Source: Takakia lepidozioides
Taxonomy: Eukaryota > Streptophyta > Takakiopsida > Takakiales > Takakiaceae
DNA length: 64,000 nucleotides
Assembly: GCA_030704615.1 (NCBI GenBank)
Contig: CM060733.1
Coordinates: 45,758,001-45,822,000 of the forward strand
Reading direction: 5' to 3'
Part shown: positions 49,665-59,999 of the stretch, one piece after another
Layout of the letters: every line of letters begins with the position of its first letter
Numbering within the stretch: the stretch's first letter is position 1
Notes under the pieces: generated by a model
What the model saw: the letters and a program-made list of their open reading frames with translations, nothing else
What the model was told of the DNA's origin: nothing
The model's database searches: none
Translations under genes and position numbers: made by a program

Positions 49665-51688
49665 GAGCTAACTTGTAGCGCACATCTTCATGCTCAATCC
49701 TTACTACCTGGTTTTTCAAAGTGGCTGTCTCGTGCCTTAGCATGAACTAGCTCGCAAACTTTATAGTGCGGCCCCTTGACTGCCTTCGGGTCTGTGGCAG
49801 GTCACAAACATTTTACCTCTTTTTGGACCAGGACTCCCAAGCTGTGATGCTCAAAACACGCTTAGGGTTTAGATTCGCCTTCCCCTTCGAGTGCGCCAGA
49901 ATCTGGGGATGGTAGCTTGGTAAAGCCAGCCACGCTATGAGGAAGGGTTCACAAAGCAGAGGATGTCGTCAGGTCGCCTGCCACAGCTCAGTCACGCACT
50001 GAACATACTCAGCTTCTCACATTCATCACAGAATCACCTCCATACACTCTCCTACACACCTCTGTGTACACCAAAATTGAGCAGCAAAATGACCTCCCAG
50101 ATTTCGTACTCTGGAAACCTTTAATTCACACTCCAGGTCATGTCCAAGTCACCGACACGCATGTCAAAGCCGTTGCAATCTAGAGTAGAATGTCAGAGTA
50201 GCTTGCAACGGCTCTCTGCATTACAACGGACGGTTTACGGGAAATCGGTTGACAATGTCGCAATAAACCTGCCAAAATGGTCGATCTCAAAATGTGAGCT
50301 AATTTCAGTCTGGCACGCGCGTACGTACTCTTAGAGGGATTGGAATTTGGAAATCAACAGCTCTCTAGATTTCATTAAATTAATCTTTCATGCTTCTAGA
50401 GAGAGACAAAGAAATATCTTACAGAAGTTGATTAAACGAGCAGGGAGATGGAGGCAGAATGGAATAGTGGGAACGATGTTGGTGGATCTGCCGTCTCCAC
50501 TGATGTGCAGCCTGCTGCTCCTCCCTCCATGCTCACTGATCTTTCTGTTCACTCCTTCTTGTGCGTATCGTTTCAGGAACAAGTTTCTCCACGGTAGGAT
50601 GTTGCCGTGTTGAACTTTCCAATTGGGATTCACAGTGGATCATACATGGAACGGTGTTCTGTGTTCCACAATGTAGTACTGATTGTTTACCCTGAATGCT
50701 GACATGTCCAGAGCATTTTGATCATCACTTATCCTAGTTCACTCTCAGTTGAAGTGGAGAGTTGTGGGTGGGGCTCTGGGATGGCGCTCCGCAGTTTGCG
50801 GTGAGTGCATCCAGGGACTTGGCCGCTTTCCCCTCCCCCTCCCTCAGCTGGAATGGGTCTGTCGATGCAGAAGACCATCCCGTTCCCCCTATCTCTCTCA
50901 CGATGCAGAAATCCATCCTGCTCCCCCCCAATCTCTCTCGCAAGTCAAGTTCCCCCCCTTCAGACGGTAAAATGAGCAAGTTCTGCTACGTTACCCCTGC
51001 CATCTCCCCCCCCGCGCTCTTTCTCAATGCGATGACGCAAAAAGAAAACCTAAAGCATATGCATAGATTTCATCTTCCAAGTTCATCTTCATGTGCCTCT
51101 CTTCTCAAGTCTTTCTTCATTCATAAGATCTATCAGAGTTCTTCCCATCCCCCCCGGCTTTCCAAGTTGGTTTAATGAGCCGGCACACTCACACACCCTC
51201 CCTCCGCCATTGTCTCAGGCACTTAAGCTCTTGTCGCTAATCGGTGGCTCCCCGAGCCCTGCAGTGGTCTGCACGATGCAACAGCTCTTAATGAGCCTTG
51301 AAAGAGTTGCAGTATGAAGACGCTGCCAAGCCATGCATTCTCTACAAGAAGGGAAGACTACTCTTCTTCAATTAACCCCTCCTTATCTACTGCATAGGCC
51401 AAGGATAGAGACGAGCTCATGATTTTTATCTCTAAATGTTGATGTTGATGCAATTCTCCATGCATTCAGCTGACTCAGCTATCTTTCATCTCTAACAGCT
51501 TGTCGCAATTGTTGTCTCTGTTCCACATCGTTCCCTCGCAAAATCCACAACTCTCCCACCCCTCCACCCGCTACCTCATCCCCCTCCTCCCTCCACTCTA
51601 ATTCTTAATCCCATTCTTGCACCTCGCGCCTGCTGTTTGCCTGAAGGGCCAATACGCCTGCTAATCACAGTTCTGTTGCGGCTGTCCC
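49665..51688. other. No gene recognised
   Basis: Pyrimidine-rich stretches at 50820-51030 and 51540-51600 carry only low-complexity open frames. It probably includes the hydrolase promoter and the left flank of the LINE. Confidence 0.5.
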
Positions 51689-54245
51689 ATGGATTCCAGA
51701 GGTCGTGGATCCAAGAAGGCGAGACGTGGAGGAGTGTCCGGAGGTTTGTCTCTAGCAGTGAAAGCCAAAAATCAGATTTGGACCAGGAAATCCTCCATGT
51801 TACAAGTCGATGTTGCCTCCATCCTAGGAAATGGCCCCTCAGCCTCTGCCCCTTCACCCTCACCAATGATGACTGAGAACGCATGGGAGGACACAACGGT
51901 GCAAGAAGACAAGGAGCAACTTGTCCCAATATTATCATTCTGCAATAACATAATTTGAATCAACCAAAAATAGCTTCCCTTGGTGCCTCCATTTGGCCTG
52001 CGGCCACAGCCTTCTGGAATCCCACCATCTCGGATTCCAGAGGGGGCACAACAATCCTTGCTTCCCCCTCCTTACAACAATCCATTGTCTCCCATGAGAT
52101 TTGGTTGCAAGGCAGAGAGCAGCTTCTTGTCTTGAACATTGGTCAATCTTTGGGGGAGGTGGGTTTTATAAACATATATGCTCCGAATGGGGAGGAAGAC
52201 AGGATAGACCTCTAGAACCATATCAGAAATAACATGCAGCAGCGCCATCATCTCCAGCACTGGCTGGTAGGCGGCGACTTCAATATGGTGGAGGAAAAAA
52301 AAGACAGGCTTGGGAGATTGGTGCATGGTCTCTCCATGGCAGAAAAAAACACCTGGGACGCCATGTGCTTGTTAGTGGGGCTGCTCAACGCTTCGTCTCC
52401 AGGCCAGGGCGAATTGAAATTCACATGGTCGAACAACAGGGACCCCCCTCACTTGTGCCACGCTCGGTTGGACAGATTTTATTGCTCATACACTTTGAAG
52501 TCTTGGTCAACCAGTGTCCCGTTGCAACCCATCCTCCCGGAGTTTGACCATGCCATGGTGCAGCTGATGCTCAACACTCCCGGGTCCAGGGTGAGAGGCA
52601 GGGGTTTTTTCAAGCTAAACCCCATCATGTTGCAGGACCCCTTCATCATACAGACCCTTCAGAATGCCTGGGAATCAGCTTCCACCCAACTAGCCTCGCC
52701 CACTGCCAAATTTTTGGCGAAGATAGAAATGTTAAGAGACCTTTGTAAAGTTATTTCAAGGGAGAAGGCAGAAGACAATACTAGAAGGCAAAAGGCTCTG
52801 ACTAAGTGCTTGAAGGTCTACCAGTTTAAGCTGCAGTCGGGTCTGGAGGGAGCGCACACCATAACTGCATACAAGGATGCCAAGAGAAATCTCACCTTGT
52901 TACATGCCAAGGAGCAATTCTCCAGAGTCAAAGCCTCAGTCAATTGGAGTCTCAAAGAGGAAAAGATGAATAGATATTTCTTTGTCAAGGCTGTGCAGCG
53001 GAGAGCTGCCACAATGGTCCCAGCTTTGCGAGATGCAGATGGACATTTGGGCCAAAAATCATGGCAGAAGTGGCAGCCTCATATTTTCAAGCTCTGTTTC
53101 AAAGGCAGGATGCTTCGCAGCAGAAACAAGATGCAACAGTGGTCATGCTGCACCACATCCCCTGCTCGATCTCTCAACTGGACAAATCAAATCTGGCGGC
53201 ACCCCCCCCCCCCCGTCAGTGTATGAATTGGGGCAGGCGGTCAACTCTGTGGCATCCCAAAAATCGCCATGATTGGATGGTCTCCCAATTGAACTTTTTA
53301 AAGCACTATGGCAAACAATTGGGGAGGACTTCCTCCTTATGGCAAATGATATTATGGAAAAAAAGATAATGCCCTCGCAGATGGCGGAAGGTCTCATTAC
53401 TCTAATCTTTAGAAAGGAGATAGAGAAGATATGGCCAACTACCGACCAATCACTTTGCTAAACTCAACTTACAAGATTATCGCAAAGACCCTGGTCTTGA
53501 GGTTGCAGCCCCTCCTGCCGAAAATTATTAGGAGGGAGCAGACTGGTTTTCTCAAAGATCGCATGATCTTAGACAACATCATGCTGGCCCATGAGGCCCT
53601 TCATAGAGCAGAAATAAACAGCCAGCCACTGGCCTTCTTAAATGTTGGATTTTGAAAAGGCCTTTGACTCCATTGATTGGACCTTTTTGGAAAGGGCTAT
53701 GGAGAAATCGGGGCTGGGGGGGCCTTTCCTGACATGGGTCCATATCCTCTTGCATGCAGCGTCCAGCAAGGTCATGGTTAATGGGGTTATATCTAAGCCC
53801 TTCCACATTTCCAGATCGGTGCGGCAGGGTTGCCCCCTGGCACCCTTCCTCTTCCTCATAGCGGCGGACTCGCTGGGTCATATGTTACACTACAGGCAAG
53901 ACATTATTGGCCTTCACTTGCCCACGCTGACCCCGGAGATGCTGAAACTCTCAATGTACGCAGATGACACTACTCTATTGCTGGACAACTCCACAAAGGC
54001 CAACATTGACAAGGCACTCCAAATTCTCCACACCTTTCTGGGCTCAAGGTCAATTGGAAAAAATCCATGGGCATCTTGTCCAAGCTGCATAATGGAGCAA
54101 CAACAACCCATTATTAGCCATGGGGGGGCAGATATAGGACTTGGGTGGCTGCAAGACGGCCGAACACACAAGCTGCTGGGGCATCAAGTAGGCTTGAACA
54201 TGTCAAATCATGACCGCTTCAAGGATGTGCTTGCAAGGCTGACGC
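51689..54245 (+). mobile_element. Broken LINE (non-LTR retrotransposon), endonuclease and reverse transcriptase
   Basis: Blocks in order: an APE endonuclease part with DSRGGTTILASP (about 52034) and FINIYAPNGEEDR (about 52168), then VGGDFN (about 52270) and HARLDRFYCS; a linker; then reverse transcriptase with ANYRPITLLN (53432), GFLKDR (53548), DFEKAFDSIDWTF (53645), VRQGCPLAPFLFL (53820) and the catalytic YADD (53958). Reading frames change at about 52215, 53060, 53270, 53430 and 53640, and there are stops, so it is dead. The thumb and 3' end are missing: similarity stops near 54245, where the palindrome-array region starts. Order and motifs fit plant L1-type LINEs. Confidence 0.9.
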
Positions 54246-54419
54246 GACCAACGTCACGTCAGTTTTGCCGAAAAATCAGTAAAACATGAGTTAGGTTAAA
54301 AATATGTCACGTAGGTGGATATATTGTATTCTAAGCGACACCTTGGCAAATGAATGAATTGTTTTATAAATTACTCCACCGCCAATATTTGAGGTCATTT
54401 TTAAATCATTATTGTTAAA

Positions 54420-54940
54420 TTGGTGCGACCTCTAAATGGTGGTGGTCGCAAAATTTATCTTATTTTTTAATAGTTGCGACCACCAGCAGAGGGGTTGTCG
54501 CAGCATTTTTGTTTTTTTAAAATAGATGTGACCACCAGCAGGGGTGGTCGCATTTCTTTTCTTTTCTTAAACAGTTGCGACCACCGCTAGTGGTGGTCGC
54601 ACAATTTTTATTTTATTTGTAATAGGTGCGACCACCATCAGGGGGGTGGTCGCAACATTTTTTTATTTTTTAATATTTGCGACCACTAGCATGGGGGTGG
54701 TCGCAACATTTTTCTGTTTTTTAATAGATGCGACCACCAGCAGGGGGTGGTCGCAGAAATTTTCTGATTTTTATTTATTTATTTTTTAATAATAATCTCT
54801 GTGACCACGAGCATGGGGATGGTCGTAGCATTTTTCTTTTTTTTAATAGGTGCGACCACCAGCAGGGGGGTGGTCGCAGCAGTTTTCTGTTTTTTAATAT
54901 CTACGACCACCAGCATAAGGGTGGTCGCAGCAGTTTTTTC
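54420..54940 (+). repeat. Left array of ~10 short palindromes, period ~51-60 bp
   Basis: Each unit is a near-perfect hairpin, TGCGACCACC-agca-GGGGTGGTCGCA, separated by 20-30 bp of T/A-rich spacer. Units start near 54424, 54475, 54528, 54577, 54628, 54680, 54730, 54800, 54851 and 54903. The loop reads ccagcagg on this side. The array lies immediately upstream of the hAT transposase region. Confidence 0.9.
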
Positions 54941-55328
54941 TTAAAAATAACATGCAACTTCCTCGTGCGATCTAGAGCGGTCGCATCATTGGATTCTGAT
55001 TCGTCGAGCGTGTGAGGCTTGGAGGCTGGAGGGTATAGAAGGTGGTCACAATGCCCCTCACTTCTTTTGTGGCAAACACTTTTGTGGCGAGTGAATGTTC
55101 TCTATTCCTTGAGCAAGAGTGTAATCCCAAGAGGAGAGTGCAGACCGTTTGCTATTGTGGCTTCCACCAAAGCCACTGCAGCAAATTGTCGAAAAGCACA
55201 ATATTACATGGTGCATTGATCCACTTGGATTGATGCCCTAGTGTTGGGCCATCGCATTATGTTCTAACTTCTATTGCTTTTGACAAATCTACCAAGTACA
55301 CTAGTGTTCTTCGTTCAACCTTAAGTCT

Positions 55329-58310
55329 GTGGTTAGGGTTTTGGATGTGAGGATGAGGGAGGAGTGGATTCCTTGGTTCACCGTAGACCCGCACAAAAAG
55401 GACGGTGTTCAATACAATCTCTGTGCATTGAAGCTGGCGAGTCGCAAAGATCGCATGTTATATCACATCGGCTACAGAGATGGGAAGAATGCAAGGGTTA
55501 GTTTGTGCCCAAAAGCCTCCATGCGAGTGAAAACCCACTTTGCCCAATGTGGAGGCAATATCCCACCATCTCTTGATGTGGCCGCGGCTTCTAAGCCAAA
55601 CACTCCATGTTCGAATCAAAATGTCCCTCAGAGTTGTACCCAGGGGGGTTCTTGCGAGGTGTCTGTTGTTCGTGGAGAAGCCGGTGGGTCAGGAGCAACA
55701 CCCTATTGTACGCCAACACTTGTACAGACCAGACCATTGAGGCAACAATCAATGCAAGAAAGGCTTAAATTTGTCACACATGAGGACTCTGGATAAGAAG
55801 TGGGCCCAATTTTTCTACGAGGCCAATATTCCGTTCAATGTCTCGAGGCTTCCTGCGTTTGTGGATGTTGTCAAAGCCACGTCCGATTCCAAGTCCACAT
55901 ACACACCTCCGAGTTATCGCGATCTCCGCACAGGATTGCTAGAAGAAGTTATGTCTGACCTCACCCAAAAGGTGAATGAAAATACAGGTGATTCTCTCCG
56001 AAAATATGGAAGCACTATATGTGCGGACGGTTGGAGTTCTGTTACTAATCGACCACTGTTCAATGTCATGCTGGTCTGTCCTACGGACGAACAATTTTTG
56101 GGATCCGTTGACACAAGCGGGGAGAGAAAAGATGCACGTTATCAAGCAGGGTTGTTGACGAGTTTCATCGATAAAATTGGAGCTGATAAAATTGTCCAAG
56201 TGTACATGAACAATGCATCTAGCATGGTTAATATGGCCGATATTTTGATGGTACGATATCCCCATCTATATTACCAAGGGTGTGTTGTTCATGTCTTTGA
56301 TCTCTTTTTGGAAGATTGGGGAAAAGAATCATGGATGAAACAACTAGTAAAAACGGTAAAGTCGGTTGTGACGTTCATTCGTACACATCACATCCCTCTG
56401 GCATTGTTTAGAAAGCAGGAACCCAAATACAGCCTTAGGAACCCGGGTGAAACCCGCTTTGCCACAAACTTTTTGATGGTGGATCGACTGGTGACTGTGA
56501 GGGCGGGTCTGGAGCAGGTGATTATTGACCCTCAATGGGATGCGTATGTGGGCACCTTACGCGACTCTCATAAGTCCAAGTCTTTGAGCAAAAATCGGAG
56601 GGTCCGCGCAATCATTCGCTCTGACGATTTCTAGGCAAAATGTTCAAATTTTGTATACATGGTGGAGCCGGTGTTGATTGCATTGCGGGAGTTTGATGGA
56701 AAACAACCAATAATGGGTAAAGCATGGTTGATATTGGTGTGCTCCACTGGGGGAAATGGGTCCGCAATTGGGATGATACCATGTCGCAGTTCATCAACAA
56801 CAAGGTCATCGAAGGATGGATGCATTGCAGCATCATCGTCATTAAATTCATATGGGTCATGTAGAGGATTGCCCACATCATCGGGCCCATCCCAACCGTC
56901 GGAGTTGGAGTCCCTCGCGGCGTCGGTGTCATCATTGCTGCTAGATTGGACCTCTGAGGCAGATTCTTCATACAACAGATTTTTCTCGTACCATGCAGAT
57001 GCGTCACTTGCTGTCCTCTCTCACAGTAGCCTACAATTCGTGTGGACATAAACCAATTTGTCAGCCCTGGCAAGATTCAACCTGTTGTGAATCTTGTTGT
57101 GAACAAACGAGTAACTGCTTCAATTCCGCTTACATGATGAGGCAGAGCACACTTGAGCAAGAATATGCTTTGCAATGGGAGCTAATGTTCTTGCTTCACC
57201 TCCAATCAGATCCCACCATTCATGTGGCAACATGTTCATTGTTTTTAGATCCGGCATGTCATGGAAAGGATTCTGGCGATCCGAGAAGCACTGGTACTCG
57301 GACAAAGCTCGCTCTGCCATGTTCAAGGGCACGAGTTGCATGATGACCCGTACAAGCCCGGCTTTGGCATCCACATCGTCTCTCAAATCCGTATTGTCCA
57401 GCAAGAATGGATTCAGCAAGGCCCCCACATAATACAAGTCCATGCGAACCATCCGTTTGCGGTCGTAAAATGCATCCTCGGTCCTTGCCGTCAAATCGTG
57501 GTCCATAGAAAATGGAGGACGCCTCAAGGATTGCACATGCTTCTCAACAATGAAGTTGAGGTCAACTCTCTTCCACCACGAGTTCCACGGACTGCGGGAG
57601 ATATGCAGGTCGAATCGTCGAATGATGACAACTGGCCGTTATCATTCCTTCACCGACATCGTGCCCCTGTGAACCGTGCTTCATCTCACGCCGCTCCATC
57701 TCATGTTTCTCTTTCTCAAGTCAGTCTATCCCATGCTGGTCCATCTAGTCTCTCTCCCCCTCATGTAATTCCTTCCATCGCTACTCCGATCTTGGGAGAT
57801 GTTTCTTCTGTTGTGGGACTTCTGCAAGTCGAACCATCGGATGACGACGACTTGCCACGGTCGTTTCATCTGGCCCGACGACGTCCACATGTGAACCGTG
57901 CTCCCTCGACCCTCGCTGGTCCATCTCATGCCCCTTCCTCTCATGTCAGCCCCTCTGATGTACGTGCGAGTAGCCTTCTTCATACGAGACTTGCTCCAAG
58001 GCCACCACGAAATCCGAGACAAGCCCAGAAACGGTAGAGAATTGTGCAACCTTTTGTTGGTGACCGACCTGTGAACAGACCTGATACCCCAGATGGTATT
58101 CATGATAGGAGTGGAAATCGACCAGAGAGACAACTGAACGTACTCCAAGGACGACTACAGGTCCAACGGCCAGTTGCTTCTGAAAACGAAAGAACAGGTG
58201 GAGATCATGATTCTAGCACTGATCATGGGAACGGGGGTGAAGTGAGTGGGGAAGATGATTTTGTACTAGGCGTGAGATCATACCATCGTCCTCGTGCTAG
58301 ACGGAACTAG
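55329..58310 (+). pseudogene. hAT transposase (DUF659 type), inactivated and internally inverted
   Basis: Plus-strand part: an N-terminal region at 55329-55796 (BED zinc-finger-like, with Cys/His in HFAQCGG), a frameshift at about 55780, then LDKKWAQFFYEANIPFNVSR and the DUF659 core (ICADGWSSVTNRPLFNVML, VQVYMNNASSMVN, FATNFL) to a TAG at 56632 where the family has Trp. It continues to GKQPIMGKAW near 56725. The hAT C-terminal part (MDLYYVGALLNPFLL, TLAPIAKHILAQVCSASSC) is then read on the minus strand from about 57600 down to 56726, with stops at 57120 and 57021. From about 57606 a Ser/Pro/Asp-rich tail resumes on the plus strand, with a TAG at 58035, ending at 58310. hAT transposases are DDE-type cut-and-paste enzymes with a C-terminal dimerisation domain. 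This copy cannot produce an intact one. Confidence 0.85.
56726..57600 (-). other. Inverted segment inside the hAT transposase gene
   Basis: This ~0.87-kb block carries the C-terminal hAT coding sequence in reverse orientation relative to both sides. Flipping it would place the blocks in family order (GKAW, then the VEKHVQSLRRPPF region, hAT dimerisation domain, acidic tail, then the Ser/Pro-rich tail). Breakpoints are estimated within a few tens of bases. Confidence 0.75.
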
Positions 58311-59214
58311 GTACAGCTATAACTTCTGTCACATGATGTGTAGTATGTTTCCATGGATATCCATGTTTCAGTTTGGGTACATGTATACGTGTACGGAAAT
58401 AAAAATGGTGGAATATGTGTACCCAAGAAAGGGTTTGGTGGTTGTGCGTGTGTTTGTGTTTCGTCATTACCTTTACATTGTTGATTTCCTATTATGGTTT
58501 CGAAAACCACAAAGGTTAGGTGCAGCTCCCAAATTCATCTTCCCCTTCACAAATCCATGGGGAATCGATACATGTGTTTTTCATCTGCCTCTCCAAACAT
58601 ACATACAGGTGCAGGGGGACCAACCTCCTGGTGGTTGCACCTATTTTAAAAAAAACAATTGTGTGACCACCAGTAGCGGTCGTCACAACTATTAAAATAA
58701 AAGAAAAATATTGCGACCACCCCCCTGCTGGTAGTCGCACCTACGTACTGATTTAAATAGGTAGTAAGTTAGTACATAGTAAGAGTGGGGGGGTCCTTTA
58801 TATAGCCTCTCAGGGCGGTGGGACCTTTCTGGAAGCCCGCCAACCCTGGGAGCCTTCTAGAAGGCCCTGGACACATGTCAACCCTACATGACTCCCTATT
58901 CTAAATTTAGCCAATTCCTCCATTCTTTTTTTGGACCCCCTCATCTCATTCCTTAATACACGTGGCCTTCCTACATAGGCGCCCCACTCTAATTCATGGG
59001 TCACAGTATTTCCTGGACCACTTTAAAATCAGGGCCCGAATGAAACTGCTCTACATATTATTCGCACCTATTTAACAAAAAGAAAATGGTCTGACCACCC
59101 CCCTGCTGGTGGTCGCAGCTATTTAAAAATAGAAAATTATGCGACCACCCCCTTGCTGGTGTCGCCCCTAAAAAAAAATGGTGCGACCACCCCCCTGCTG
59201 GTGGTCGCAGATAT

Positions 59215-59262
<48 letters not shown>
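59215..59262 (+). repeat. (TA)n(TG)n microsatellite
   Basis: About six TA units followed by some twenty TG units inside the right palindrome array. Confidence 0.9.
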
Positions 59263-59263
<1 letters not shown>

Positions 59264-59394
59264 CCACCCCCCTGCGAGGACCCCCCTGCTGGTGGTCGCA
59301 CCTTTAAAAACAAATGGTGCGACCACCCCCCTGCTGGTGGTCGCAGATTTTTTATTTTTTATTATATTATATTATATTATTTCCAGAAACACCT

Positions 59395-59582
59395 GGGAGC
59401 GACAACTCACAAATCAGGCCCCTTAGTAGTGAGAGGAGAAAATAACCTCTTTCATTTATGCGCCATGAGGTGTAGGAATGGGGCACCACCCACGAACCAT
59501 ACCACACCCATCAAGTAGTAAGATTTGACCCAAAATCGTCCGGGTCGCACTCAGTGCACTTAACCAACCGAGCTACTGACTG
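59395..59582 (-). mobile_element. tRNA-derived SINE inserted in the right array
   Basis: Minus strand: TAGCTCGGTTGG (A box, 59575-59564) followed by GGGTCAAATC (decayed B box, 59531-59522) at tRNA-like spacing, then about 130 bp of unrelated body ending in TGAAAGAGG. The array's unit pattern is interrupted exactly here. Clear target duplications were not identified. Confidence 0.6.
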
Positions 59583-59999
59583 TTGGTAGATATTAAAAAA
59601 TCGGAAAATTATGCGACCACCCCCCTACGACCACCCCCCTGCTGGTGGTCGCGCCTATTAAAAAAAAGAAAAATTATGCGACCACCCCCTGGCTGGTAGT
59701 CGCACCTATTAAAATAAATAAATAATCTGCGACCAACCCTTGGTTGGGTGGGGGGGTATTTTGGGCCGTTGGTTTCTACGAAATCGATGCTGAGTACCTC
59801 CCGGGAAACCCTCCTCTGGCACACACGTTTTTTTCATTGCACATTGCGTCATATCACTTAGAACTGCGGAGGGAGTGACACGTGCTTCTAGTACTTGGGG
59901 AGGATTCATTAGGGAGTAGGATTAGGTACGATTTAGGAAGGTTGGGAGAGCATTTTTCTTAGCAAACACCTGTCGCGTAGGGGTAAGCCAGAGCCATAA

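Larger units (their letters stand above)
58611..59735 (-). repeat. Right array of short palindromes, inverted relative to the left array
   Basis: Units read TGCGACCACC-cccctgctgg-TGGTCGCA, the reverse complement of the left-array units, with A-rich spacers instead of T-rich. At least nine units are present, in three blocks (58611-58745, 59046-59345, 59610-59735). They are separated by a ~300-bp unrelated insert (58745-59045) and a SINE-like insert (59376-59590). Together with the left array it forms long, segmented inverted flanks around the hAT gene. Confidence 0.88.

Noticed and set aside
54420-54940. Regular repeat-spacer array resembling a CRISPR
   Set aside because: Repeats are imperfect palindromes with T-rich, similar spacers in a plant nuclear genome beside a transposase; there are no cas genes, and an inverted second array exists.
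57261-57600. Plus-strand frame upstream of the Ser/Pro-rich tail
   Set aside because: It is the antisense of the inverted hAT C-terminal domain; only the part after about 57600 is kept as the transposase tail.
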